Origin: Leptospira semungkisensis
GTDB taxonomy: Bacteria; Spirochaetota; Leptospiria; Leptospirales; Leptospiraceae
Reading direction: 5' to 3'
NCBI RefSeq assembly: GCF_004770055.1
Contig: NZ_RQEP01000019.1
Span: forward strand, 744,001 to 808,000
Length of the DNA: 64,000 bases
The notes under the pieces were generated by a model, which searched no databases, was not told the DNA's origin, and worked only from the letters and a program-made list of their open reading frames with translations. Made by a program: the position numbers and the translations under genes. This document shows, piece after piece, positions 45,901-53,985 of the stretch (its first letter is position 1; each line of letters opens with the position of its first letter).

Positions 45901-46845
45901 TTAATTTCTAAAATACGTTTCATCCAATTGGGAGGCGATCCCATTCAAACGGACCTGCAACTGGTCTAGATATTCGTGCATTCCTGAGGAAAAGATCTCG
46001 TCTATGGATGCATAATTCATCTCGGAAAGAAGCACCCCTACTTTTTTCTCCGTCTCTTCTCCATAGCTATCTTTTTCTGTCCCGCTCAGTACCTTCAAAC
46101 TATCAAAGGTCTTGGAGAGACAAAAGCGGATCGCTCTCGGAAAGATCTTATCCAAAATCAGGAACTCTGCAATGCTCTTAGGAGTGATCCTAGTGTAGAA
46201 ACGATTGAACATCTCATGAGCACTCGCCGATTTCAAAAGAGAAAGCCATTGGATCAGATCCAAGGTAGAACCTACATCTTCTCTAGGAGGAAGAAGAATA
46301 AAGTATTTCATGTCCAAGATGCGCGTGGTCTTATCAGCTCTTTCCAATAATCTTCCCAAGAGAGCAAAATGCCAGACCTCGTCGTGAGAGATCGTAGCCT
46401 CTTGGCAACCATAGAACAAGAGACATTGGTTTCGGATGGCTTTAAAGAATTCAGCGATTCCAGGCATATCGGATTCATCGAATCTGCGTTTGGATTTTAT
46501 AGTAAGATAGAATTCGTTAATCACCTCCCACATAGGAGTAGAAATATTTTCACGAATGGTTCTAGCATTCTCTCTAGCACGGATTAAACAGTTCATAATC
46601 GAATTCGGATTTTCAGTATCCAAACTCATGAAATGTATTACGTTTTCCTTACTTGGAGAATTGTATTTACGGGAAAATAACTCGTTATCACCCGTAGTAT
46701 AAACGAGTGGCATCCATTGGCGATTGGAGTCTTCGTTCAAATCCAGGGAGAGCTGAAAATTCACATCCAAGAAACGTGAATAATTTTCCGCTCTCTCCAT
46801 ATAGCGATTCATCCAGTATACGGATTCAGCTACTCGGCTTAGCAT
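45901..46845 (-). CDS. Alpha-E domain protein, module B
   Basis: 314 residues, nearly all helical. Starts MLSRVAESVYWMNRYMERAENYSRF, the same opening as the second half of the fused module A protein; later motifs are RLLERADKTTRILDMKYF and FLILDKIFPRAIRFCL. This is the stand-alone alpha-E (DUF403) family. No catalytic motif is known; it works with the neighbouring ATP-grasp ligase. It lies between the ATP-grasp gene (78 bases upstream) and the transglutaminase-DUF2126 gene, all on the minus strand. Confidence 0.88.
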   Translation of the reverse strand: MLSRVAESVYWMNRYMERAENYSRFLDVNFQLSLDLNEDSNRQWMPLVYTTGDNELFSRKYNSPSKENVIHFMSLDTENPNSIMNCLIRARENARTIRENISTPMWEVINEFYLTIKSKRRFDESDMPGIAEFFKAIRNQCLLFYGCQEATISHDEVWHFALLGRLLERADKTTRILDMKYFILLPPREDVGSTLDLIQWLSLLKSASAHEMFNRFYTRITPKSIAEFLILDKIFPRAIRFCLSKTFDSLKVLSGTEKDSYGEETEKKVGVLLSEMNYASIDEIFSSGMHEYLDQLQVRLNGIASQLDETYFRN

Positions 46846-46923
46846 AAGGAAACCTCTCTAGTCTTTATGATATTTTTCGGTTCCGCTTGGAAATCTTCCC
46901 TCTTTACTTATGTGCTTATGAGA

Positions 46924-48348
46924 TCAACCCATTACCCAAGTGTCTTTGGAGCCTCCACCTTGAGATGAATTCACCACCAAGGATCCTCTTCTTAAAGCAA
47001 CTCTAGTTAAACCTCCTGGCATAACGTAGATCTCTTCTCCATAAAGAATGAATGGTCTTAGATCAACATGGCGTCCTTCTAATTTATCTTCGATTAAGGT
47101 AGGAATCCTAGAAAGACTAAGCACCGGTTGAGCGATATAATTGCGAGGATCCGCTTTTACTTTCGCCACAAACTCCTCTTTTTCTTTCATGCTTGCAACA
47201 GGACCGATGATCATACCGTATCCTCCTGCTCCGTTAGCCGCTTTTACCACCAGATTTCCTATATTTTCGCAAACATAGTTCAGATCTTTCTCTCTTGAGC
47301 AAAGATAGGTAGGAACATTTGGAATGATAGGATCTTCACCCAAGTAGTACTTAATAAAATCGGGAACATAGGAATAAATAACCTTATCGTCCGCAACACC
47401 AGTTCCGGGAGCGTTAGCAAGAGCAACATTCCCTTTTTTGAATACATCAAATAAACCAGGAACTCCCAACATAGAATCCTTGCGAAAAGCTTTAGGATCG
47501 AGGAAGGTATCATCTATCCTACGATAAAGAATATCCACCTGCTTCAAGCCCTTGGTAGTCCTCATGTAGAGCTTATCATCTCGTACAGTGAGATCGGTTC
47601 CTTCTACCAGAGAAACACCCATTCTGGAGGCAAGAAAGCTATGCTCATAATAAGCGGAGTTATAAATTCCGGGAGTAAGTACCGCAATATTCGGATTCGA
47701 TTTATCCGAAAGATGTTCGAGCATTCCTCGAAGACGAATCGGATAATCGTAGATCGGACGCACAGAAAGACTCGCAAATAATTCAGGAAAGGTCTTCTTC
47801 ATTACTTCACGATTTTCTAATACATAAGAAACTCCGGAAGGACAGCGAAGATTATCTTCAAGCACAAGCATCTGCCCGTCCCCATCGCGAACCAAGTCCG
47901 TTCCGGTGATATGGATCCAAATTCCCTTTGGAGGAACGATTCCTTTACATTCTTTCAAATAACCGGAGCTACTATAAACGATCTCTGCGGGAATGATCCC
48001 GTCCTTAATGATCTTCTCATCACCATAAATGTCTTGGATGAAAAGATTCAAGGCGCGGATCCTTTGCTTCAGACCTTCCTCCACCTTCTTCCATTCATGA
48101 GCAGTGACGATGCGGGGAATGATATCGAAAGGCATGATCCTTTCTTCTTCTTCCTCATCTCCATACACATTGAATGTGATCCCAAGAGAAAGTAGCGCCT
48201 TCTCTGCAGAGGCCTTTCTGCTCAGAAGTTCTTTATCATCCATCCCTTCAATTCTGGATTTTAAGATATGATAGCTCTGCCGAATCCCGCCCTCCTCAGA
48301 GAACATTTCATCGTAAAAAGAATCCGTTTGATAGTTTGTCAGGAGCAT
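46924..48348 (-). CDS. Circularly permuted type-2 ATP-grasp ligase, module B
   Basis: 474 residues from ATG 48348, with GGGAGGG 5-6 bases upstream. The ATP-grasp core is intact: NVYGDEEEEERIMPFDIIPRI, YSSSGYLKECKG, TGTDLVRDGDGQMLVLEDN, VDILYRRIDDTFLDP and KAANGAGGYGMIIG. It matches the first 500 residues of the fused module A protein. Likely an ATP-dependent carboxylate-amine ligase; substrate unknown. A second SD-like AGGAGG sits at 48385-48390 with no matching start, which is odd. Confidence 0.88.
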   Translation of the reverse strand: MLLTNYQTDSFYDEMFSEEGGIRQSYHILKSRIEGMDDKELLSRKASAEKALLSLGITFNVYGDEEEEERIMPFDIIPRIVTAHEWKKVEEGLKQRIRALNLFIQDIYGDEKIIKDGIIPAEIVYSSSGYLKECKGIVPPKGIWIHITGTDLVRDGDGQMLVLEDNLRCPSGVSYVLENREVMKKTFPELFASLSVRPIYDYPIRLRGMLEHLSDKSNPNIAVLTPGIYNSAYYEHSFLASRMGVSLVEGTDLTVRDDKLYMRTTKGLKQVDILYRRIDDTFLDPKAFRKDSMLGVPGLFDVFKKGNVALANAPGTGVADDKVIYSYVPDFIKYYLGEDPIIPNVPTYLCSREKDLNYVCENIGNLVVKAANGAGGYGMIIGPVASMKEKEEFVAKVKADPRNYIAQPVLSLSRIPTLIEDKLEGRHVDLRPFILYGEEIYVMPGGLTRVALRRGSLVVNSSQGGGSKDTWVMG

Positions 48349-48569
48349 GGCATCCCTCCCATCTAACTGAAAGATGAGATTTTGCCTCCTAATAAACAAG
48401 CAGAAATTAAATTTGTAGCTTATTTTTTATACTACAATTTGTTATATGATTAAATATTGAGCATATTATCAATAAGATGAACCAACTGCAGGAAAAGAAA
48501 TCTGGTTTTATCTAGTTTTGGAAGAAAATCGGGAGAATTCATTTTTGCAGAGATCAGAGGAATTACAGG

Positions 48570-48589
48570 AGTTCCTACATGTGGGAACT
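48570..48589. repeat. Short palindrome AGTTCC / GGAACT next to repeat copy 3
   Basis: AGTTCC...GGAACT with an 8-base gap that spells TACATGTG, giving GTTCCTACA and GTGGGAAC. A near-mirror version occurs at 63854-63872 next to another GC-rich copy. Confidence 0.6.
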
Positions 48590-48624
48590 GTTAGAACAAG
48601 GAGTTGCAAGATTTAGGATTTTCT

Positions 48625-48684
48625 GATATAGGGATTTTGCCCTCCCACGGGCCACACCCCCCGATCCCGAAGATGGGTGGGGGC
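48625..48684 (+). repeat. GC-rich dispersed repeat, copy 3
   Basis: GATATAGGGATTTTGC then CCCACGGGCCACACCCCCCGATCCCGAAG and ATGGGTGGGGGC; the core 48644-48684 is the reverse complement of copies at 13112 and 63748, differing at one base. It lies 34 bases past the stop of the HEGGH lipoprotein gene. Confidence 0.85.
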
Positions 48685-48718
48685 TATTTTCGATTTACCC
48701 TTTTCTTTCGGTTATCGC

Positions 48719-49624
48719 TTACTTCTTCTTTTCCAACTCTTCTGCGATCTGGCATTCTTTCGGGGTCCATTCCTTCTCTGCTCGTCCTTGGCGCACATAA
48801 CCAACGATATGGCCAGCACTCGCTGCAGTTGCCAAAAGAGAATAACCATACAGCGCAGAGTATGGAGAAGTAGGAATCAAATCGGAGATTCCTCCTGCTA
48901 CGTAGGAACCGTAAGCAGGATATAAAGTGCGGTAGGCAGTCATTTCTTCCGTTTTATCGCAACGGTATCGGAAGTATCGGATCGCATCATCAGAAGCTCT
49001 CGCTTCCGGATAGAAGGCGCCTAAAACAGGAACCGCATATCCCAAGGCATACCAGGAGCGATATTGCCTTTGTGAAAAGTCCTTCGCATGGCCTCCTTCA
49101 TGAACAACCACTGCGGGAATATCGGAATACACATGGATCGTATTCGAATACGGATTATAATGATCTCCACCAAAGATCCTGCCCACTAAGAGCACATCAT
49201 TCACAAAGTACGCATACAAACCGATAGTCCATTTTAAGAGAGGATTGATGGTCTTAGAATGCCAAAGCCTTTTTAAATCGTCCCACGGCGCGTACTGATT
49301 GAAACGTACCTTCACATCTTTCAGGTTATTATCTCGAATATATTCTTTCAGATATCGCTTCGTTTCAAAGGAGAAGGAGTGATTCTGCATCTTTCGATTC
49401 CAGATCATTACCTTAGCAAGCAAACTATCAGGCCAAATCCAACTTCCTATAAAATCCAGAAACCAATACGGCTCCCCTTCTTCGAACTGAGGATTTTCCT
49501 CATCGAAATACATGTTCTTGTTCGGCTCATAGGGTTGGCCGACGGTGTATCTCTTCTCCGTAGAATAATAACAAGAAAAATAAAAGCTAACGAACAGAAG
49601 AATGAGGGAGAATGATTTCTTCAT
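48719..49624 (-). CDS. Putative HExxH metalloprotease-like lipoprotein
   Basis: 301 residues. Leader with cysteine around residue 18 (FYFSC), a lipobox-like site. The zinc motif VVVHEGGHAKDF has HEGGH at about 174-178 within HxxEH-type context; PEARASDDAI about 30 residues later supplies a glutamate where gluzincins keep their third ligand. Aromatic- and Tyr-rich elsewhere. No standard protease family was recognised, so this may be a Leptospira-specific one. Overlaps the next lipoprotein gene by 4 bases. Confidence 0.6.
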   Translation of the reverse strand: MKKSFSLILLFVSFYFSCYYSTEKRYTVGQPYEPNKNMYFDEENPQFEEGEPYWFLDFIGSWIWPDSLLAKVMIWNRKMQNHSFSFETKRYLKEYIRDNNLKDVKVRFNQYAPWDDLKRLWHSKTINPLLKWTIGLYAYFVNDVLLVGRIFGGDHYNPYSNTIHVYSDIPAVVVHEGGHAKDFSQRQYRSWYALGYAVPVLGAFYPEARASDDAIRYFRYRCDKTEEMTAYRTLYPAYGSYVAGGISDLIPTSPYSALYGYSLLATAASAGHIVGYVRQGRAEKEWTPKECQIAEELEKKK

Positions 49625-50316
49625 TTCGTCCTTCCTTTCTTGTCAGTCATTCTTGGATTATGCTTTTTCCATTCTTCAAAGAAGTCGATCATCGCAACTC
49701 GGCCAATTTGATTCAGCTGGTCTTCTCGATTTCCTCTATGCCCTATATAAGGAAGATAAATAATCCATCCGGTCAGTACGGGAAGAGTTGCAAGTACCGC
49801 CATACAATCCGTGACCCGAGACTCTATCCCATCCTTGAAATCATAATGCCAGCTCGTTCCGTTGGAAAGAACATCCGCCTCAAACTCTACATTCACCGAA
49901 TTATATGTACAATGATCTACGGATTCTAATTTGAATTTTCGGATCAGAATCTTGGTCTTTCCAAAATACTCATCCTTATTATCCTTAAACTCTTTCGCTA
50001 ATAGTTTTGTGAGAGGACCATATAGATTTTCATAGTCCCTTCCCCATCCAGTCCAACCAGTAAACACATCATCAAAAAATACGAATCGCTTCGGATCTTC
50101 TCCCGAATATTCGATCTCTAGATTTTCCGATTTCCAGTTTTCCGAAGGATCCTCTGCGAGAGATCTCATCTCATCCCAATTTTCCTGAATCAGATGTGGA
50201 TCTGGCAAGGTTCGAGGAACATACACCTTGATAGAAGTGCATGCCAAATTGAATAAAATAAAAATAAGTAGGACCGGTAAGCGAAAGAAGAAATCCATTC
50301 TCGTAAGCGCGTTCAT
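49621..50316 (-). CDS. Putative lipoprotein of unknown function
   Basis: 231 residues. Hydrophobic leader with lipobox FNLAC (C26); an ATG six codons later is also possible. The mature part has a Asp/Glu/Trp-rich N-terminal half (WDDVFTGWTGWGRDYENLYGP-like section), two cysteines and a short hydrophobic segment near 185-205 (LPVLTGWIIYLPYIG). Pairs with the HEGGH lipoprotein by ATGA overlap, so the two are made together. Function unknown. Confidence 0.55.
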   Translation of the reverse strand: MNALTRMDFFFRLPVLLIFILFNLACTSIKVYVPRTLPDPHLIQENWDEMRSLAEDPSENWKSENLEIEYSGEDPKRFVFFDDVFTGWTGWGRDYENLYGPLTKLLAKEFKDNKDEYFGKTKILIRKFKLESVDHCTYNSVNVEFEADVLSNGTSWHYDFKDGIESRVTDCMAVLATLPVLTGWIIYLPYIGHRGNREDQLNQIGRVAMIDFFEEWKKHNPRMTDKKGRTK

Positions 50317-50395
50317 GCTTCTTCAATCGAAAGTGATGTAAAGAAGATTTTCCGATTTGCTAAAGGGACTGTACTTATTTACTTCAGGCGAATCA

Positions 50396-51457
50396 TCAAT
50401 TTGGGAGAGCCACCCATTTCGAACCTGGTATCTCTAATACAAAGTCCGCGCCGAATGCAAGACTAGGAGTCTTGAATCCCTTTCCTCCCTTCCCCGCTAA
50501 AACTTTTGAGACTGCAGCGAGAGAAGATTCGATCGTGAACTCATATCCTTCTTTGCATTCTAAGATCCGATTGAATTTCTTTCCATCTTCCGTTCTGACC
50601 TCTCCCCAGACTGTGGTTTTGGTTTTAGTGCGAGTAGATTCTCCCGGGCCTTTGATCGTTTTACCGACCAATGCCTGAACGGCCTTCAACACAAATGGAA
50701 CTTTTAATAAGGACAAGGCAGGTTTCATATAACGCATGGCTCTGACCTGTCCTGCGGGAATATCCGTATAAACATCTATATTCGGGATCCCTGTAGATAT
50801 ATACGCGGTAAAGACATCTCCCCAAGGAATTCCAAATACTTTGTAGGATCTCCCACCAGCTTTCACTTCACGACTGGTGCTTAAATGAGGAAGGACGACC
50901 ATCTCACCATTTCTTCTCGCTCTAGATCCGTAAGGAAGTTGTGCGAGCGCACTCTTCATTGTTCCCGGAGAAACTTCGCTCAAACCAACGAAGGCAAGTT
51001 CCAATTCCTTTGCTTTCGGTAAGGATTTCTTAAGGGAAGAAGCCAAACAATCCGTTGGCACAATATCGAATCCTACGCCTGGAAGAAGAAGGACTCCCGC
51101 CTTCTCCGCTTGCTTCTCCAATTTTTGAAGGGATTCGTAGACTGGGATCTCTCCAGTTATATCAAGATAATGCACTTTTTCGGCAATGCAGGCCTGAGCC
51201 ATCGGCAGTGATGTAAGAACAAATGGGCCAGCACAGTGAAGAACTAGTTTGAAGGATCGAATATTTTTGGCAATCTCCTCGGGCTCCTTCAGATCGAAAA
51301 CCTTGTATTCCAATCTAAGTTCTTTTGCAAGTTCAGCGATCTTATCCTCGCTTCTTCCCGCAAGCACCGGTTTCTGTCCTCGGGATACCGCTCGACGCGC
51401 GATCAGCTCTCCCGTATAACCATTTGCTCCGTAAATCATCCATTTTGAAATTGCCAT
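50396..51457 (-). CDS. Saccharopine dehydrogenase-like NADP-binding reductase
   Basis: 353 residues. Starts with a Rossmann motif MIYGANGYTGELIARRA and continues LAGRSEDKIAELA, HCAGPF and GEIPVYESL, the usual features of the saccharopine dehydrogenase/trans-acting enoyl reductase group (Lys9-like). NADP(H) binding is likely. The C-terminal half has no membrane segment. The substrate is unknown; lipid-related reductions are common for this group. Divergent from the sterol-desaturase gene, with an inverted repeat GTATTA...TAATAC between them. Confidence 0.8.
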   Translation of the reverse strand: MAISKWMIYGANGYTGELIARRAVSRGQKPVLAGRSEDKIAELAKELRLEYKVFDLKEPEEIAKNIRSFKLVLHCAGPFVLTSLPMAQACIAEKVHYLDITGEIPVYESLQKLEKQAEKAGVLLLPGVGFDIVPTDCLASSLKKSLPKAKELELAFVGLSEVSPGTMKSALAQLPYGSRARRNGEMVVLPHLSTSREVKAGGRSYKVFGIPWGDVFTAYISTGIPNIDVYTDIPAGQVRAMRYMKPALSLLKVPFVLKAVQALVGKTIKGPGESTRTKTKTTVWGEVRTEDGKKFNRILECKEGYEFTIESSLAAVSKVLAGKGGKGFKTPSLAFGADFVLEIPGSKWVALPN

Positions 51458-51624
51458 AACTGAGGAAACTTGAATGAAATCCTGATTTCGTCAACCGGCA
51501 TACGACCAAAGTATTATTTTTTTTAATACAATTGATAGGTAAAAATCTAAGATGTTAGAGCTTGTTTGGTTTTGGATTGACCTAGTTTGTTTTGAGAGAA
51601 TGATAGAGGGTAACGGCCTGTACT

Positions 51625-52959
51625 ATGGAAAAAATAAATCTAATTACAATCGCAATTCCGTTCTTCTTCTTACTCATCGGCTTGGAGCTAGCCTTTTCTT
51701 GGTATCACAAGAGGAAACTCTACCGACTTAACGATTCCATCAACGATCTAAGCGCAGGAATTTCCAGCCAGATCTTCGGGATCATCTTCAAAACCATTAC
51801 GTTTTTCGCATACATTTGGGTGTATGAAAATTGGAGACTGTTCGACCTTCCTTCTTGGCCAAGCGAACCCGCTGCATGGATGCCTACCGGAGAAGTTTGG
51901 GGAATTTCTGCTTCCACTTGGTCTTGGACCATCGTACTGGGAGTCTGGGCTGCATGCTTTATCCTTTATGATCTAGCATACTACTGGAACCATAGACTCA
52001 GCCACGAAGTAAATTTCCTTTGGGCAGGACATGTGGTCCATCACCAAAGCGAAGAATACAACCTAACTGTCGCACTGCGCCAGGCAAGTTTTCACGGACT
52101 ATTCACTTGGATCTTCTATGTTCCTCTGGCAATTTTAGGTTTCTCTCCAATCGTTATGGTTTTGAACGGTCAACTCAACTTGATCTATCAATTCTGGATC
52201 CATACAAAAGCTGTGGATAAACTCCCAGGCTGGTTCGAAGCTATCTTTAATACTCCTTCTCATCACAGAGTTCACCACGGGATCAATCCGAAATACATCG
52301 ACAGAAACCATGGCGGAACCTTGATCGTATTCGACAAATGGTTCGGAACCTTCCAAAAAGAAGAAGAAACTCCTGTTTACGGCACAGTGAAACCTCTTCG
52401 CAGTTTCAATCCGATCTGGGCAAACGTTCACTATTGGATCGAAATGGTAGAGCAAGCATGGAAGAGCCCTCGATTCATCGATAAGGTTAAGGTATTCTTT
52501 GCAATGCCAGGCTGGAGACCGCAAGATTTAGGCGGACAATATCCTATCCCCGAAGTGGACGAAAAGACATTCAAGAAGTATGATATTACTATTCCGAAAA
52601 GCCTCACTGCTTATGCAGTGGTTTGGTTTGTCCTCACTCTTATCGGGACTTTCGGAATGCTCGTAAAGATCAATTCGATTCCTACAAATATCCAATACAT
52701 CATCTTCTTCTTTAGCATTTTCTCTCTGACAACGATCGGTGCGATTTTTGATCTGAAACGTTGGGCATTGTATTTAGAGCCGATCCGTGTTCTCTTGCTT
52801 GTCTATACTGCTTATGGATTGGGATTCCCTCCTACCACTCTTTTGGTAGCTGCAGGGCTCGGGCTCGTATCTTTGGTTTGGTTTTTCTCCCAGCGTAACG
52901 TATTCGCAAAATGGAAAGAAATCGACCCTGTCAAGGAAATGGGACGTAGAGCAGCATAA
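51625..52959 (+). CDS. Sterol-desaturase-family membrane hydroxylase
   Basis: 444 residues. Membrane helices at both ends. The diiron histidine boxes are complete: HRLSH (123-127), HVVHH (136-140) and HRVHH (214-218), with HTKAVDK between. Members hydroxylate or desaturate lipids at the membrane. An extra C-terminal third (about 330-430) holds four more hydrophobic segments, longer than the typical 280-300-residue family members. Followed by a convergent terminator. Confidence 0.85.
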   Translation: MEKINLITIAIPFFFLLIGLELAFSWYHKRKLYRLNDSINDLSAGISSQIFGIIFKTITFFAYIWVYENWRLFDLPSWPSEPAAWMPTGEVWGISASTWSWTIVLGVWAACFILYDLAYYWNHRLSHEVNFLWAGHVVHHQSEEYNLTVALRQASFHGLFTWIFYVPLAILGFSPIVMVLNGQLNLIYQFWIHTKAVDKLPGWFEAIFNTPSHHRVHHGINPKYIDRNHGGTLIVFDKWFGTFQKEEETPVYGTVKPLRSFNPIWANVHYWIEMVEQAWKSPRFIDKVKVFFAMPGWRPQDLGGQYPIPEVDEKTFKKYDITIPKSLTAYAVVWFVLTLIGTFGMLVKINSIPTNIQYIIFFFSIFSLTTIGAIFDLKRWALYLEPIRVLLLVYTAYGLGFPPTTLLVAAGLGLVSLVWFFSQRNVFAKWKEIDPVKEMGRRAA

Positions 52960-52989
52960 GAATTTTCTAAATTAGATTCTGGCTACGGA

Positions 52990-53035
52990 ACGGAGGACTG
53001 ACGAGATCTTTTTCTCGATCATCCTCCGTTTTTCT
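52990..53035. terminator. Long convergent terminator
   Basis: Stem starting ACGGAGGA / TCCTCCGT with an inner CGAGA / TCTCG pair and T runs on the plus side; lies between the sterol-desaturase and SRPBCC genes. Confidence 0.85.
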
Positions 53036-53037
53036 TT

Positions 53038-53535
53038 TTATAGGTCGTATTCGATTGCCTTTCCGGTCTCGAGCAGGCTTTTCAAAGAGGCAATGATCGC
53101 AGGCCATCCATTATTCAATCCGAAGAACGTATCGGTATCTTCTACAATATCCTTCGGAAGTAGATCCTCGTGAAGAACTGTAAGCTTGGTTAAACCTTCC
53201 TTCATTTTCTTTAAGATAAAACTTACCTTAGTAGGTGCATTATTTTCTTCTAATCTATCTTTCACTTTCTCTAAGAAAGGATGATCCGGACTGAGAGCCC
53301 AAGTATAGCTGAGTAGAAGCGGCTTTTCACATTTTAATATGGTTCCGACGATCTCAGGTCGGCCTTCTGGATCTATAAATCGAACCTTGCCTCCTTCCTT
53401 CCAATCTCCTTCTACCTCTCTTCCAAACCAATACTTCTTAGAAAACTCAGCACTCGTGAGAGCTTCCCACACTTTTTCCGGCTCGGCGGAGATATAGGTG
53501 CTGTATACGAATTTTACATCAGTGTTCGTTTTCAT
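53038..53535 (-). CDS. SRPBCC/AHSA1-family protein
   Basis: 165 residues with the START/Bet v1-like pattern VYSTYISAEPEKVWEALTSAEFSKKYWFG, a GGKVRFIDPEGRPEIVG strand and the closing helix WPAIIASLKSLLETG. AHSA1 members bind hydrophobic ligands. Its start overlaps the ArsR-family regulator by 4 bases; such pairs are common, with the regulator controlling both genes. The ligand is unknown. Confidence 0.85.
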   Translation of the reverse strand: MKTNTDVKFVYSTYISAEPEKVWEALTSAEFSKKYWFGREVEGDWKEGGKVRFIDPEGRPEIVGTILKCEKPLLLSYTWALSPDHPFLEKVKDRLEENNAPTKVSFILKKMKEGLTKLTVLHEDLLPKDIVEDTDTFFGLNNGWPAIIASLKSLLETGKAIEYDL

Positions 53536-53846
53536 TTTTTTGGATCCTCCAACGATTCCTTGAGCTCCTGCAATGCTTGCAGTCTTCTTTTCTCGTATTT
53601 TTTCAACCAGCGTTCCGAGATCTCCTGGATCGGCGCCGGATTTAGATAATGCATCTTTTCTCTTCCCCTTTTAAGAGTAAGGATCAGGTTCGCTTCCTCC
53701 AAGATCTCCAGGTGCTGGGAAACAGATTGCCTACGTATGGATAAGGATTTGCAAAGCTGTCCAAGGCTCTGCCCATCCTTCTTATACAACCTATCCAATA
53801 AATCCCTTCGGATCGGGTCGGCGAGAGCCCGAAACACGTCATGCAT
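53532..53846 (-). CDS. ArsR-family transcriptional regulator
   Basis: 104 residues. Helix-turn-helix in LGQLCKSLSIRRQSVSQHLEILEEANLI, then a beta wing KRGREKMHYLNP. No cysteine pair for metal sensing is visible, so an effector other than arsenic or metal ions is likely. It heads a two-gene unit with the SRPBCC gene, and a perfect 20-bp palindrome sits in its promoter, so autoregulation is likely. Start ATG 53846, nearly coinciding with the predicted transcription start. Confidence 0.88.
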   Translation of the reverse strand: MHDVFRALADPIRRDLLDRLYKKDGQSLGQLCKSLSIRRQSVSQHLEILEEANLILTLKRGREKMHYLNPAPIQEISERWLKKYEKRRLQALQELKESLEDPKK

Positions 53847-53854
53847 GCAGCTTT

Positions 53855-53883
53855 TATTATGCAGGTAATTACCTGCATGTCAA
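53855..53883 (-). promoter_or_regulatory. ArsR promoter with palindromic operator filling the spacer
   Basis: On the minus strand: -35 TTGACA (53878-53883), exactly 17 bases, then ATAATA (53855-53860). The perfect palindrome ATGCAGGTAATTACCTGCAT (53859-53878) fills the spacer. The start codon at 53846 lies 8 bases after the -10 box, implying a leaderless mRNA. Confidence 0.8.
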
Positions 53884-53933
53884 GATCAAAAGTGAGAATT
53901 TGAATCTGCATTTTAGTAGGAAGAAGGCAATAA

Positions 53934-53957
53934 AAAACCCCCGAGATCGGGGGTTTT
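53934..53957 (-). terminator. Terminator of the exported-protein gene
   Basis: AAAACCCCCGA / TCGGGGGTTTT, perfect 11-bp stem with a 2-base loop, 28 bases past the stop at 53986. It is symmetric and may also act on the opposite strand. Confidence 0.88.
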
Positions 53958-53985
53958 CAAAAGAGGAGTATAAGACTAAACTCTC

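Larger units (their letters stand above)
48349..48718. other. Intergenic region: leader, inverted repeat and dispersed repeat
   Basis: 370 bases without a gene. It holds AT-rich promoter sequence for the ATP-grasp gene, an imperfect inverted repeat AAATTTGTAG / CTACAATTT (48409-48440), the GTTCCTACA/GTGGGAAC palindrome at 48570-48589 and the GC-rich repeat copy at 48625-48684. No ORF is supported. Confidence 0.65.

Noticed and set aside
51511..51529. GTATTA...TAATAC inverted repeat between the reductase and sterol-desaturase genes as an operator
   Set aside because: The loop is a plain T run and such AT-rich palindromes arise easily in promoter regions; no second site supports it.
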